Shown: positions 33,359-43,237, counted from the stretch's first letter. The stretch: DNA of 64,000 nucleotides from Mobilicoccus caccae (GCF_030161635.1 NZ_BSUO01000001.1:3453199-3517198), one strand, 5' to 3'. The notes: generated by a model from the sequence alone, not told the origin. Numbers and translations are program-made.

Positions 33359-35128
33359 ATGTCGCCGAAGAACCCTGACGGGACGAAGGATTCACGAACC
33401 GACGCGCTGCGGCGGTTCGTCCGCGCCCACGCCGACGCCTACCTGGCCGACCCCAACATCACCTCCGTCGGCGTGGGGTACAAGGAGGTCGACGGCACGA
33501 GGACCGACACGGTCGCGATCCAGTTCACCGTGGTCGAGAAGCTGGACGAGGCCGACCTCGCGCTCGTCGGGTCGACCCCGGTTCCGGAGACCATCGAGAT
33601 CGACCAGCAGACCGTCCCGACCGACGTCGTCGAGCGCACCTTCCGTCCCGCCTACGTGGTCGTGCCCGAGGCCGCCTCCGACACCCGGCGCCGGCGGATC
33701 GACCCCGGCACGCCCTACGCCCTCTCCAACTGGCACGTCCTGCACGGTCCACGCGGACGCATCGGTGACGCGGTGCTGCAACCCGGTCCGCACGACGACA
33801 ACCGGGTCGACCGCAACCGGCTCGGGACGCTGGTCCGGTCACATCTCGGCGCCGCCGGGGACTGCGCGATCGCCACGATCGAGGACCGCCGGTTCGAGCC
33901 CGACATCCTCGACCTCGACGTCGTGCCGACCGAGATCGGCGAGCCCGAACTCGGCGACAAGGTGATCAAGAGCGGCCGCACCACCGGTGTCACGCACGGC
34001 GTCGTCACCCGACTCGACGTCATGGTGCGCCTCGACTACGGCGAGGGCGTCGGCGAGCAGAACATCGGCGGGGTCGAGATCGGCCCCGACCCCAACCGTC
34101 CCGCGCCGGACGGGCAGATCAGCGACGGCGGCGACTCCGGCTCGGTGTGGCTGTTCAGGGCCGGCAACGGACGCACGAGCACCGTGCTCGCCGGACTCAA
34201 CTTCGCCGGCGAATCACCCGGCGGACGCGATCACGCCATCGCCAACCTGCCGTCCTCGGTGACGACCAAGCTCGACGTGACGCTCTCGCCCACCCGAGGC
34301 GCCCAGGCGGCCGGCCACGCCGCGGCGGCGCGCGGCTACGACCCGGCGTTCCTGCGCGCCGAGGTCCCGACGCCCGACCTGGGCGACCTCGCGGGCGACG
34401 CCGTCGAGGTCGACGGCTCGACCGTCATCCCCTACACCCATTTCTCGCTGACGATGAGCGCGTCGCGACGGTTCGCCCGCTGGGTGGCGTGGAACGTCGA
34501 CGGCGACTCCCTCAAGAAGCTGAGCAGGTCGGGCACGAAGTTCCGCCTCGACCCCCGGATCGCGAAGAAGCACCAGGTCGGGGACGAGTTGTACGCCGAC
34601 AATCCCATCGACCGCGGGCACATCGCGCGCCGCGCCGACCTCACCTGGGGTCCGGCGCCCGAGGCGGAGAAGGCCAACAGCGACTCCTTCTTCTTCACCA
34701 ACATCGCCCCGCAGATGGACGACTTCAACCAGGGCGCGCGCGGCGGCGTGTGGGGGCGACTGGAGGACGCGGTCTACGCCGAGGTCGAGGTCGACCGGCA
34801 CCGGATCAGCGTCATGGCCGGGCCGATCCTCGCCGAGGACGACCGCGAGTACCGAGGCGTGCGGATCCCCCGGGAGTTCTGGAAGGTCATCGCGTTCGTC
34901 GAGGCCGACGAGCTCAAGGCCCGGGCCTTCCTGCTGACCCAACGGCTCGACCGACTCCAGGCGTTCGAGCTCGGCGAGTTCCGCACCTACCAGGTCACGC
35001 TCGAGCTCCTGGCCGACCGCAGCGGCCTGGTGTTCCCCGAGACTCTCACCGACGCGGAGACCTCGCAGGTGGCGCAGGCCGTGGCCCAGCCGCGCATGCT
35101 GCAGCGCACGACCGACATCGTGTGGTGA
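33359..35128 (+). CDS. Trypsin-like serine protease fused to DNA/RNA non-specific endonuclease
   Basis: 589 residues, no signal peptide or membrane helix. Residues 1-80 form an N-terminal module (ITSVGVGYKEVDG, DTVAIQFTVVEK) found in front of bacterial trypsin-like domains. The protease triad is visible as His in LSNWHVLHG (about 125), Asp in GDCAIATI (about 168) and Ser in DGGDSGSVW (about 260). Residues 360-589 are a beta-beta-alpha-metal nuclease (NUC1/EndA family) with catalytic His in PIDRGHIARRADL (about 420), the metal Asn in FFFTNIAPQMDDFNQG and the Trp-Gly/Glu block GVWGRLEDAVY. The gene is monocistronic. A cytosolic protease-nuclease fusion suggests a conflict or suicide effector held inactive until cleaved; this is inference. 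Confidence 0.85.
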   Translation: MSPKNPDGTKDSRTDALRRFVRAHADAYLADPNITSVGVGYKEVDGTRTDTVAIQFTVVEKLDEADLALVGSTPVPETIEIDQQTVPTDVVERTFRPAYVVVPEAASDTRRRRIDPGTPYALSNWHVLHGPRGRIGDAVLQPGPHDDNRVDRNRLGTLVRSHLGAAGDCAIATIEDRRFEPDILDLDVVPTEIGEPELGDKVIKSGRTTGVTHGVVTRLDVMVRLDYGEGVGEQNIGGVEIGPDPNRPAPDGQISDGGDSGSVWLFRAGNGRTSTVLAGLNFAGESPGGRDHAIANLPSSVTTKLDVTLSPTRGAQAAGHAAAARGYDPAFLRAEVPTPDLGDLAGDAVEVDGSTVIPYTHFSLTMSASRRFARWVAWNVDGDSLKKLSRSGTKFRLDPRIAKKHQVGDELYADNPIDRGHIARRADLTWGPAPEAEKANSDSFFFTNIAPQMDDFNQGARGGVWGRLEDAVYAEVEVDRHRISVMAGPILAEDDREYRGVRIPREFWKVIAFVEADELKARAFLLTQRLDRLQAFELGEFRTYQVTLELLADRSGLVFPETLTDAETSQVAQAVAQPRMLQRTTDIVW

Positions 35129-35377
35129 GGCCCGGCCCGTGTTGACACCGAGGTCTCCAGCTGCAACCTCGTGCGTCACGCGACCGACTCCTGATGGCCG
35201 CGGTCGAGGGCCCTCAGTGGCGCATCCACCGCGGGCCGGATGGGTGGAACTTCGTTAGTGTTCACCAGGACAGGCCGTCTCGAAGAGCGCATCGGCCGGG
35301 TCGCCCCGGTCTCCGACACGCTACGGAACACCCGCCTCGATGAGACGGTGACACCGCTAGGACACAGGAGTCTGCTG

Positions 35378-35827
35378 ATGAAAGCCTCGACCATCGCCCC
35401 GATCCTGCTCATCACCGCCGTCGGCCTGGCCGGCTGCTCCGGAGAGGAACAGACCGCGCCGGACACCGCACCCAGCACTCCGGCCACGTCCACGCAGACG
35501 TCCGCGTCCACCCCCACCGAGACCGCCACGATGACGGAGACCGAGACGGCGACCGCCACTGCGACCGACGGCGCGACCGACGCCGAGACCACCGCCGGTA
35601 GTGGCGCGAACACCGGCGGTTTCGACATCAACAGTGCGAGTGAGGACGAGATCGCTTCCCGCCTCGAACAGGCCGGTGTCCCCGATGCGAACACGTGGGC
35701 CACGCGCATCAAGGAGAACGGCCCCTACACGGCCGACAACGCCACGAGCAAGCTGCGGGAACTCGCCCAGAAGTACCCCCTGGACATCAACACCCTCAAT
35801 GAGATTCGTCGCGCGCTCGGATTCTGA
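35378..35827 (+). CDS. Small lipoprotein with helix-hairpin-helix-like C-terminal domain
   Basis: 149 residues from ATG 35378 with ACAGGAG upstream. The signal peptide MKASTIAPILLITAVGLAGC ends in a lipobox (LAGC), so the mature protein is a lipid-anchored exported protein. Residues 25-85 are an almost pure Thr/Ala/Ser/Glu linker (repeats of TETA and TATAT). The C-terminal 60 residues (FDINSASEDEIASRLEQAGV, NATSKLRELAQKYPLDINTL) are a short helical ComEA-like HhH module that may bind DNA or protein. No secretion or competence genes are adjacent. The function is unknown. Confidence 0.78.
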   Translation: MKASTIAPILLITAVGLAGCSGEEQTAPDTAPSTPATSTQTSASTPTETATMTETETATATATDGATDAETTAGSGANTGGFDINSASEDEIASRLEQAGVPDANTWATRIKENGPYTADNATSKLRELAQKYPLDINTLNEIRRALGF

Positions 35828-35953
35828 TCCTCGCTTCTGCCGGCTGGGCCCGGAGCGGCTGTCACCGAGCAGCGGTTGCGTGACCTCGACGGACACCGTG
35901 GGGTGAGACCGAGACGGTGATAGGTCCGGCTCGCGCAGCCGGGCCGACTCTCG

Positions 35954-36940
35954 TCAGGGGCGGCGTTCGCGGGCGGTGGCGAAGGAGTCGTAGCGCTCGC
36001 CGGAGCCGGGCGGCACGGCCTCGTCCAGGGCGACGAGGTCGTCGGCACTCGGATCCCACGCCACGGCCTCGGCGTTGGTCGCCACCTGCTCCGCCCGGGA
36101 GACACCCGCGATGACCGAACTGACCGCCGGCTGGGCTGCCAGTCCGCCGATCGCCACGTGCAGCAAGGGGACTCCGCGGTCGTCGGCGTAACTCTGCAGC
36201 GCCTCGACGATGTCCCAGTTCGCGTCACGCAGACGCCGGCCCTGCGCCTGGAGACGGCTGCCCTCGGGCGCGTCCTCGCCGCGGCGGTACTTGCCGGTGA
36301 GCAGGCCGTAGGCCAGCGGGAAGTACGGCAGGATCCCGACCCCGAGGTGCTCGCAAGCCGGCGCGAGATCGGCCTCGGCCGCACGGTTGTACAGCGAGTA
36401 CTCGTTCTGCGCCGAGATGAACGCCTCGGTGCCGAGCGAGCCCGCGAGCCAGTGCGCGTCGACGACCTCCCACGCCCGCAGGTTGGAGCAGCCGACGTAG
36501 CGCACCTTGCCCTCGCGCACGAGGTCGTCGAGCGTGCTCAGCGTCTCCTCCATCGGCGTCACCCGGTCGGGGGTGTGCAGTTGGTAGAGGTCGATGTGGT
36601 CGGTGTCCAGGCGGCGCAGGCTGCCCTCGACCGCGCGGCGGATGTAGCGCCGCGAGCCCCGCCGACCGAAGTCCGGGCCGTACAGACCGTCGAGGTCCAT
36701 CCCGAACTTCGTGGCGATGACCACGTCGTCGCGGCGACCACGCAGTGCCCGCCCGAGCAGCGCCTCGCTCTCACCGCGCGAATACGAGTCGGCGGTGTCG
36801 AAGAGCGTGACTCCGCACTCGATGGCGGCGTCGACGATCCGGACGACCTCCTCGGCGTCGGTGCGCGCGCCGAAGGCGTTGCATCCGATGCCCAGCGTCG
36901 AGACGGCCAGTCCACTGTCACCCAGGGTCCTGTACTCCAT
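35954..36940 (-). CDS. Aldo/keto reductase
   Basis: 328 residues from ATG 36940. The TIM-barrel family signature is complete: MEYRTLGDSGLAVSTLGIGC at the N-terminus, FDTADSYSRGESEALLGRAL with catalytic Asp and Tyr (about residues 52-57), Lys in VIATKFGM (about 82), His in LYQLHTPDRV (about 125) and the C-terminal NADPH-binding block SSVIAGVSRAEQVATNAEA. It belongs to the YajO/YhdN-type class acting on aldehydes with NADPH in the cytoplasm. It is divergent from the GntP permease gene 120 bases away, which may hint at a sugar-acid substrate, but this is weak. Confidence 0.9.
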   Translation of the reverse strand: MEYRTLGDSGLAVSTLGIGCNAFGARTDAEEVVRIVDAAIECGVTLFDTADSYSRGESEALLGRALRGRRDDVVIATKFGMDLDGLYGPDFGRRGSRRYIRRAVEGSLRRLDTDHIDLYQLHTPDRVTPMEETLSTLDDLVREGKVRYVGCSNLRAWEVVDAHWLAGSLGTEAFISAQNEYSLYNRAAEADLAPACEHLGVGILPYFPLAYGLLTGKYRRGEDAPEGSRLQAQGRRLRDANWDIVEALQSYADDRGVPLLHVAIGGLAAQPAVSSVIAGVSRAEQVATNAEAVAWDPSADDLVALDEAVPPGSGERYDSFATARERRP

Positions 36941-37062
36941 GTCCCGACCCTATGCGCAAGCCCCGATCAAGTCTTCGTCGCGAGTCGGCCCCACCGGACC
37001 CGCCGAGGAGGAGACTGTGGCCTTCCGCATCATGAATCCACCGGCCTGACAACGAGGTAGCC

Positions 37063-38532
37063 GTGATCGCTGTCCACACGGCGATCGCCATCCTGGCGAT
37101 CGTCCTGCTCATCATCAAGTTCAAGATCGACCCGATCATCTCCCTGGTCATCGGGTGTCTGTACCTCGGACTCGCCGGCGGCATCGGCTTCGCGGCCACG
37201 GTCGAGGCCATCACCGCCGGCTTCGGCGACATCATGGCCAAGATCGGCCTGCTCATCGGATTCGGTGTGCTCATCGGCTCGTTGCTGCACACGACCGGCA
37301 CCTTCGACCGGCTCGTGGGCGTGCTGCTGCGGGTGCTCGGCCCCAAGCGGATCCCCTACGGGCTCACCGTCGCCCTCTCGACCATCTTCCCCTCGATCTA
37401 CGTCGACGTGCAGGTCGTCCTCGGCGCGCCCGTGGCCCGTCAGGCCGCCCCGCACCTGGGCAAGAACGGCCTCGCCCTGATGGCGGGCGCGCTCGGCACC
37501 GGCATCTTCTGCGGCTACGTGTTCGTCGTGCCCGGCCTCGCCGCCGTCTCCATCGCCGGCCTGCTGCAGATCCCGCTCGGGACCTACCTCATCTACGGCA
37601 TCGTCTTCGGCCCGCTCACCGCCGTCCTCACCACGTTCGTCTTCAGCCTCATGCTGCGCGGCGGCTACTGGAACGCCGAGAAGGACGTGGAGGTCGACGA
37701 GCTCGACGCTCTCGCAGCCACCACCGACACCTCGGTCGACTCCGACACGACCCGCGCCGCGCACTCCGCCGGCACCGATCACGCCATGCATGGCGCCGAC
37801 GACACCGGCCGTAGTGCAAGCACCACCGAGGTCGACACGACGACCGCCTCCCCCGCCACGACGGCAGGGCGCCGCATCCCGCCGCTCGGGGTCGCCCTGT
37901 TGCCGATCCTCGTGCCGCTGGTGCTCATCGCGTTCGGCGCGTTCATGGGGCTGGCGGGTGTCGAGAACGAAGCGATCGACTTCTTCGGCGACGCCAACGT
38001 GGCGATGTTCATCGGACTGCTCCTCGCGTTCTTCCTCGCGCGCCGCACCGTCGACCGCGAGCGCACCGACGAGGCGTTCGGCGCGGGCCTGCACACGGCC
38101 GGCGAGATCCTCCTGGTCACCGGCATCGGCGGTTCGCTCGGCGCGGTCATCAAGGCGACCGGACTGGCCGACGTCCTCGGCGGACTCTTCAGCGCCGAGG
38201 CCGGCGCGCCGATCATCCTCAGCGTGCTGCTCGCCTGGTTCATCGCCGCGGTGCTGCACCTGGCCATCGGGTCGGTGTCGGTGGCGGCGATCACCGCGGC
38301 CGGCATCATCGCCCCGATCCTCGGCTCGATCGGGGTGGCCCCGATCGCCATCGGACTCGCCATCGCGTCGGGCTCACTGTTCGCCCTCCAGGTCAACAGC
38401 AACTTCTTCTGGATGTACAAGGCCCTCCTCGGGCTGACCACCCAGGGCAGCCTCAAGACGATGACGATGGTCACCTCGATCGCCTCGCTGGTCTCGCTCC
38501 CGTTCGTCATCGCGGTGGCGTTCCTCGCCTGA
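37063..38532 (+). CDS. GntP-family gluconate:H+ symporter
   Basis: 489 residues from GTG 37063, giving a first helix at once (AIAILAIVLLIIKFKIDPII). GntP motifs present are GLLIGFGVLIGSLLHTTGT, PSIYVDVQVVLGAPVARQAA and GALGTGIFCGYVFVVPG in the first half, and IGGSLGAVIKATGLADVL, LHLAIGSVSVAAITAAGI and NSNFFWMYKA in the second half. Family length is near 440; the extra residues are a Thr/Asp/Ala-rich central cytoplasmic loop (about 215-270). It imports gluconate or a related hydroxy acid with protons. No gluconate kinase is adjacent, so the substrate is only a family prediction. Confidence 0.87.
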   Translation: MIAVHTAIAILAIVLLIIKFKIDPIISLVIGCLYLGLAGGIGFAATVEAITAGFGDIMAKIGLLIGFGVLIGSLLHTTGTFDRLVGVLLRVLGPKRIPYGLTVALSTIFPSIYVDVQVVLGAPVARQAAPHLGKNGLALMAGALGTGIFCGYVFVVPGLAAVSIAGLLQIPLGTYLIYGIVFGPLTAVLTTFVFSLMLRGGYWNAEKDVEVDELDALAATTDTSVDSDTTRAAHSAGTDHAMHGADDTGRSASTTEVDTTTASPATTAGRRIPPLGVALLPILVPLVLIAFGAFMGLAGVENEAIDFFGDANVAMFIGLLLAFFLARRTVDRERTDEAFGAGLHTAGEILLVTGIGGSLGAVIKATGLADVLGGLFSAEAGAPIILSVLLAWFIAAVLHLAIGSVSVAAITAAGIIAPILGSIGVAPIAIGLAIASGSLFALQVNSNFFWMYKALLGLTTQGSLKTMTMVTSIASLVSLPFVIAVAFLA

Positions 38533-38740
38533 TCTCCGGCGCGGATCGCCCGCTCTCCGTTTCCCACTCACGTTTCGTCGCCGAAAACGGACATCTTTCC
38601 GAAATTGAGGGTTGACCTCGGGCTCGACGACCCTTCCGACCTGCACATGTGTCCTCCGACACAACCCCGTATCGCTTTGCACCGGGACATTCCGGCCGAA
38701 GGGGAAGAGCAACCACCCCTGCCCGTCGAGAGGCCCGACC

Positions 38741-40690
38741 ATGTCCGTTTCTCTGCCCCGTGCACTCAGCTCGATCCGGGCACGCCTGCTGCTGCTGGCG
38801 CTGCTCCCCTCGCTGGCCGTGTTCGTTCTCGCGGGGATCATGACCGTGGAGCAGTGGAACACCCGGTCGGAGCGCTCGACCCTCGTCGGACTCGTGCAGT
38901 CCTCCTCGGAGATGTCCGGTCTGGCGCACAACCTCCAGGCCGAACGCGGCGCCACGAACACCTACGTCGCCACCAAGGGGGCGCAGCTCGCCGACCGGAT
39001 TCCGACGCTGCGCAAGGCGACCGACGAGTCGTTGGCGAGCGTCGAGGCGGCCCTGGCCGATAGCGGCCTGTCCGACGAGGCCGCCGCTCCGCTCCAGAAG
39101 GCCCTGGCCGAGACGCGCGGCATCGCCACGATCCGCCAGGAGGCCGACGCGTTCTCGCGCCCGCCGGCGGAGTTCGTCGCCGAGTACACGCGGGTCATCG
39201 AGGGCGTGCTCGACACGTTCGGGCCGATCGGGCAGGCCACCTCCGACGCCGAGACCGCCCGCGAGGTCACCGCGCTCGCGCAGATCTCCCACGCCAAGGA
39301 GAAGGCCGGCCTGCAGCGGGCTCAGATGACGGCCGTCTTCGCCGCCGACAAGTTCGGAGACGGTCAGCGGGACCGCATCGTCAACCTCGTCGCTCAGCGC
39401 GAGGCGTTCCTGCACGCGTTCTCCGTGAGCGCCGGGCAGAACGGCATCGATCAGCTCACGGCGATGCAGGGCTCCGACATCGCCAAGCAGGTCGACTCCA
39501 TGACGACGGAGGCCCTGGGCAAGACCTCCGGCTTCGGTCAGGACCCCGACGCGTGGTTCTCGACCGCGACGGAGTACCTCGACGGCCTGCGGGGCATCGA
39601 GCAGCGGGGATACGAACGTCTCGCCGCGGAGGCCGACTCGATGTTCGGCACCGTGCAGCGCGAGTTCCTCCTGACCGTCGCGCTGGTGCTGCTGACGATG
39701 GCCCTCACGGTGGGCCTCGGCATCTGGACCGTCCGGTCGATCACGGGCTCGCTGGCCTCGATCGAGACCACCCTGCACGAGCTGCGCGACGGCCACCTCG
39801 ACGTGCGCGCCGAGATCGTCGGCGACGACGAGATCTCCGCGATGGGGCGCTCGCTCAACACCGCGCTCGACGCGCTGGAGTCCGCGATGGGGCGGATCAC
39901 CGACGCCGCCAAGCGGCTTCGCGGGTCGGCCACCGACCTGTCCGGTGTCGCCTCCGGCCTGCTGACCACCGCCGGCGAGAGCTCGACCGAGGCCAGCGAG
40001 GCGTCGACCTCCGCGGGGCACGTGTCGGCCGACATCGCGTCGCTGGCGCACTCCGGTGAGCAGCTGCGTGAGGCGATCGGCGAGATCTCCCGCTCGGCGG
40101 CGCAGGCACAACAGGTCGTGTCGGGAGCCGTCGGCCAGGCCGACCGCGCCGCCGCCACCCTGACCGAGCTCGGCGCGTCCAGCGTCCGCATCGGCGAGGT
40201 GCTGAAGACGGTGTCGGACATCTCCGAACAGACCAACCTGCTGGCGCTCAACGCGACGATCGAGGCGGCCCGCGCCGGTGAGGCGGGCAAGGGCTTCGCC
40301 GTGGTCGCCAGCGAGGTCAAGGAGCTCGCCCAGGCGACGACGAACGCCACCGAGGACATCGCGGGTCGGATCTCGCGCCTGCGCTCCGACACCGAGGCCG
40401 CGTCGGTCAGCATCAGCGAGGTCAGCTCGACCATCGCCGAGATCAACGAGATCCAGACCGCGATCGCTGCAGCCGTGGAGGAGCAGTCGGCCACGACACA
40501 GGAGATGACCGCCCACATCGAGCAGGCCGCGGGCAACTCCCGCAACATCGCCTCCCGCGTCACCCGCGTGGCCGACGCGGCCGGACGCACGGATGCGTCC
40601 GCGACGACCACAGGAGCTTCGGCGGAGAGCATGTCGGAGCTGTCGCACGAGCTCGACGCCATCGTCGGGGAGTTCCGGGTTCGCACCTGA
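38741..40690 (+). CDS. Methyl-accepting chemotaxis protein with nitrate/nitrite-sensing-type domain
   Basis: 649 residues from ATG 38741. TM1 is [20 protein letters not shown] (about 14-35). The periplasmic region (40-305) is all-helical with the NIT signature ([32 protein letters not shown]). TM2 is [20 protein letters not shown] (about 307-328), followed by HAMP (335-390) and the signalling hairpin with tip [20 protein letters not shown] near residue 500. Methylation sites of the Glu/Gln type flank it. Known NIT domains sense nitrate or nitrite. No che or flagellar genes are in the window, so it may serve chemotaxis encoded elsewhere or a non-flagellar response. Confidence 0.87.
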   Translation: MSVSLPRALSSIRARLLLLALLPSLAVFVLAGIMTVEQWNTRSERSTLVGLVQSSSEMSGLAHNLQAERGATNTYVATKGAQLADRIPTLRKATDESLASVEAALADSGLSDEAAAPLQKALAETRGIATIRQEADAFSRPPAEFVAEYTRVIEGVLDTFGPIGQATSDAETAREVTALAQISHAKEKAGLQRAQMTAVFAADKFGDGQRDRIVNLVAQREAFLHAFSVSAGQNGIDQLTAMQGSDIAKQVDSMTTEALGKTSGFGQDPDAWFSTATEYLDGLRGIEQRGYERLAAEADSMFGTVQREFLLTVALVLLTMALTVGLGIWTVRSITGSLASIETTLHELRDGHLDVRAEIVGDDEISAMGRSLNTALDALESAMGRITDAAKRLRGSATDLSGVASGLLTTAGESSTEASEASTSAGHVSADIASLAHSGEQLREAIGEISRSAAQAQQVVSGAVGQADRAAATLTELGASSVRIGEVLKTVSDISEQTNLLALNATIEAARAGEAGKGFAVVASEVKELAQATTNATEDIAGRISRLRSDTEAASVSISEVSSTIAEINEIQTAIAAAVEEQSATTQEMTAHIEQAAGNSRNIASRVTRVADAAGRTDASATTTGASAESMSELSHELDAIVGEFRVRT

Positions 40691-40823
40691 GCGGGGTGAC
40701 CCGTGGTTTCGGCGACGCGTCCGTGGGCGCGCGGGTGCGGGGGTGCGGGGATCCGTGGGTCTGAGGGTCTGCGACTCGGCGGGCGTCGGTGGCAGGCGCC
40801 GTCCCCCGTGTGAGGATGAGCCG

Positions 40824-41465
40824 ATGAGCGTGTGGTTGCCGCAGGGGTATCGCGAGGTCAGCGAACTCGAGGTGAAGCGGTCCCGGTTCCTCACGACCGT
40901 GGCGCGGGTCGAGGACGAGGCGGGTGCCCGCGAGGTCGTCGCCGAGGTGCGCCGGACCTGGCCCGACGCCCGTCACCACTGCACCGCGTTCATCGTCGAG
41001 ATGCCCGGCGCGCAGCCGGTCGAACGGTCCTCCGACGACGGCGAGCCCTCGGGCACGGCCGGCCGGCCGATGCTCGACGTCCTGCGCGGCGCGGGACTCG
41101 CGCAGGTGGTGGCGGTGGTCACGCGCTACTTCGGGGGCGTCAAACTCGGCACCGGCGGTCTGGTGCGGGCGTATTCGGACGCCGTGTCCCTGGCGATCGA
41201 CGGCGCCCCGCGGGTGCGGCCGGTGGTCTCCTCGGTGTCCGAGGTGACGTTCTCCTACGCCGACGCCGCCCGCGCGCAGGACGCCTTCGCCGCGCACGGC
41301 CTGAGGGTCCTCGACAGCGAGTACGGCGAGGCGGTCACCCTCCGGGTCGCCGGTGACGGGGAGCTCCTGCGCGGGCTGGCCGCCGAGATCGTCCGTGAGG
41401 ACGTGGCGATCGAGCCCCGCGGTGAACACCTGGTCGAGGAACCCGAGCCTCCGGCATCGGCCTGA
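40824..41465 (+). CDS. YigZ/IMPACT family protein
   Basis: 213 residues from ATG 40824. The UPF0029 N-terminal domain carries [49 protein letters not shown] and [26 protein letters not shown], all hallmark segments of IMPACT/YigZ proteins. The C-terminal 70 residues are the DUF1949 ferredoxin-like domain ([20 protein letters not shown]). YigZ proteins associate with translation regulation; the biochemical role in bacteria is not settled. It stands directly before nadE, with a 52-base gap and the same strand. Confidence 0.9.
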   Translation: MSVWLPQGYREVSELEVKRSRFLTTVARVEDEAGAREVVAEVRRTWPDARHHCTAFIVEMPGAQPVERSSDDGEPSGTAGRPMLDVLRGAGLAQVVAVVTRYFGGVKLGTGGLVRAYSDAVSLAIDGAPRVRPVVSSVSEVTFSYADAARAQDAFAAHGLRVLDSEYGEAVTLRVAGDGELLRGLAAEIVREDVAIEPRGEHLVEEPEPPASA

Positions 41466-41517
41466 CGCGCCGGTGGCCGACGCGCACGTGGTCGGCCGCG
41501 CGGGCCAGAATGGGCGA

Positions 41518-42342
41518 ATGCGAGCACGACAGAAGACGATCATCGACGAACTCGGGGTCCGGCCGGAGATCGACCCAGCAGGCGAGGTCGAGCGCCGCGT
41601 GCAGTTCCTCGCCGACTACCTGAGCGCCACGGGCGCGCGCGGGTACGTCCTCGGCATCTCCGGCGGCCTCGACTCGACGCTGGCCGGGCGGCTGGCGCAG
41701 ACCGCGGTGGAGCGCCTGCGGGAGAGCGGCGGTGAGGCCGTCTTCGTCGCGGTCCGGCTGCCGTACAACGTGCAGCACGACGAGGAGGACGCTGCAGCCG
41801 CAGTGGAGTTCGTCGCCGCTGACGAGACGTTGACGTACAACGTCGCTCCGGGCGTGGACGGCTTCGAGGAGGAGTACCGGCGCACGGTGGGGGTGCCGAT
41901 GACCGACTTCACCAAGGGCAACACGAAGGCCCGCCTGCGCATGGTCGCGCAGTACGCCGTGGCTGGTGACCGGGGGCTGCTGGTGATCGGCACCGACCAC
42001 GCCGCCGAGAGCGTCACCGGGTTCTTCACCAAGTTCGGCGACGGCGCCGCCGACATCCTGCCGCTGTCCGGCCTGAACAAGCGTCAGAACCGGCAGCTCC
42101 TGCAGCATCTGGGTGCGTCGGAGCGGCTGTGGGCCAAGACCCCCACCGCCGACCTGCTGGACGAGAACGCCGGCCGCGCCGACGAGGACGAACTCGGCCT
42201 GACCTACGAACACATCGACGACTTCCTCGAAGGTCGTGAGGTGCCGGACGAGGTCGCCGAGAAGATCGAGGACCGCTGGTGGCGCACCCGCCACAAGCGC
42301 ACGACGCCGGTGATGATCGACGAGACCTGGTGGCGGGCCTGA
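41518..42342 (+). CDS. nadE: Ammonia-dependent NAD+ synthetase
   Basis: 274 residues, the length of the single-domain NH3-dependent enzyme (no glutaminase domain). The start ATG at 41518 yields [20 protein letters not shown]. The PP-loop is [20 protein letters not shown] (SGGLDS, residues 47-52). [34 protein letters not shown] and [33 protein letters not shown] are the usual ATP, nicotinate-adenine-dinucleotide and Mg sites (the last quoted in two runs: [30 protein letters not shown]). It catalyses the last step of NAD biosynthesis in the cytoplasm. The sequence looks complete and active. Confidence 0.93.
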   Translation: MRARQKTIIDELGVRPEIDPAGEVERRVQFLADYLSATGARGYVLGISGGLDSTLAGRLAQTAVERLRESGGEAVFVAVRLPYNVQHDEEDAAAAVEFVAADETLTYNVAPGVDGFEEEYRRTVGVPMTDFTKGNTKARLRMVAQYAVAGDRGLLVIGTDHAAESVTGFFTKFGDGAADILPLSGLNKRQNRQLLQHLGASERLWAKTPTADLLDENAGRADEDELGLTYEHIDDFLEGREVPDEVAEKIEDRWWRTRHKRTTPVMIDETWWRA

Positions 42343-42381
42343 CGACCCACGCTCACACCGGGTGTCGCTCATCCCTGTCAG

Positions 42382-42407
42382 GGAAGAATCCTCCTTGATA
42401 TTCTTCC
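42382..42407. promoter_or_regulatory. Operator/promoter of vapBC
   Basis: An inverted repeat with perfect 8-base arms, GGAAGAAT and ATTCTTCC, has a 10-base spacer and ends 4 bases before the GTG of the antitoxin. It is AT-rich compared with its surroundings. A possible -10 (TATTCT, 42399-42404) overlaps the right arm, leaving almost no leader, so the mRNA may be leaderless and repressed by VapB or VapBC. Confidence 0.6.
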
Positions 42408-42411
42408 TTTC

Positions 42412-42666
42412 GTGTCCCTGAACATCAAGGACGCCGAGACCGACCGTCTCGCCCGCGAGCTGTCCCGCATCTCCGGGGAGTCGCTCACGGTGGCGACGCG
42501 CATCGCCATCGAAGAACGCCTCGAGAGGATCCGCCACGCCCGACGGCGAAGCACCAGGCGCGACGACATCCTGGGGATCATCGAGACCGGGCGGGCCGAG
42601 CGCGACCTCGATCCGCGCAGCGACGAACAGATCCTCGGCTACGACGAGCACGGCCTCCCGACATGA
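42412..42666 (+). CDS. vapB: VapB-type antitoxin (Rv0623 family)
   Basis: 84 residues from GTG 42412. The N-terminal SLNIKDAETDRLARELSRISGESLTVATRIAIEERL (core NIKDAETDRLARELSRISGE) is the ribbon-helix-helix and linker of Rv0623-like VapB antitoxins; the remaining residues wrap the toxin (DDILGIIETGRAERDLD). The stop overlaps the ATG of vapC by the usual ATGA. It should bind the symmetric element just upstream and neutralise the PIN toxin. The pair is adjacent to, but not functionally linked with, nadE. Confidence 0.87.
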   Translation: MSLNIKDAETDRLARELSRISGESLTVATRIAIEERLERIRHARRRSTRRDDILGIIETGRAERDLDPRSDEQILGYDEHGLPT

Positions 42667-43066
42667 CCGTCGTCCTCGACACCTCGGCACTGCGGGCCAT
42701 CATCTTCGGGGAGGACGACGCGGAGGCCATCATGGACGACCTCCTGGCGCGCGACGACGAACTCCTCGTGAGCGCGGCCACCATGGTCGAGGCTTCCATC
42801 GTGGTGACCGCCCGACGGGGGACGACGCGTGCCGGCGCCTGGACTCGCTCGTCGATCACCTCGGAGCCACAACGCATCCCGTCGATGCAGCCCAAGCCGC
42901 TCGAGCCGCCCGCGCCTGGCGACGGTTCGGCAAGGGTCGTCATCCCGCCGGACTGAACTACGGCGACTGCTTCTCCTACGCCCTGGCGAAAGAGACGGAC
43001 GCCGCCCTGGCGTACAAGGGAGAGAACTTCGCGCAGACGGATATCCGTTCGGCCTTCGACGAGTGA
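42663..43066 (+). pseudogene. vapC: VapC PIN-domain toxin, one-base frameshift
   Basis: ATG 42663 overlaps the vapB stop. The N-terminal part has the first PIN acidic residue in MTVVLDTSALRAI and the second in TMVEASIVV. At a five-base G run (42817-42821) the frame shifts; one more G continues as GDDACRRLDSLVDHLGA, then LNYGDCFSYALAKETDAALA with the third and fourth acidic positions, to the stop at 43066. The corrected protein is about 134 residues, normal for VapC, with all four catalytic acidic residues. It would be an Mg-dependent RNase. I consider it functional and the shift a sequencing error. Confidence 0.75.
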
Positions 43067-43224
43067 ATCCCCCGCCCTTGTCGAGCCGCTGACAGCGGGA
43101 GCAGGTCGGAGTCTTGCTCAGAGGCCGGCGCACGTCGACGTCTCGCGCGCTCGGTGGCTGCGGGGTGCTTCGACGAGTGAGTCGTCGTCCGCCGGTGCCC
43201 CGAGGCAGCACCGGGCATGTTTTT

Positions 43225-43237
43225 AGAGATGCTCTCT
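43225..43237. promoter_or_regulatory. Short inverted repeat upstream of the crotonase-TetR pair
   Basis: AGAGATGCTCTCT has perfect 5-base arms around TGC. It overlaps a region with promoter-like AT content (TTTTTAGAGATG...TGTTATGGT) about 70 bases before the crotonase start. The TetR protein encoded second in the pair is the likely ligand. Confidence 0.45.

Noticed and set aside
38648..38663. TGTGTC-CTCC-GACACA inverted repeat before the chemoreceptor gene
   Set aside because: Arms of six bases in GC-rich DNA are common by chance and no regulator is adjacent; too weak to list as a site.
38507..40894. 795-codon minus-strand open frame
   Set aside because: It is the antisense shadow of the chemoreceptor gene; composition is Arg/Gly/Asp-rich with no domains, as expected of reverse frames in GC-rich DNA.
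42663..43066. vapC as a decayed pseudogene
   Set aside because: All four PIN acidic residues survive across a single G-run shift, which matches the systematic error pattern.
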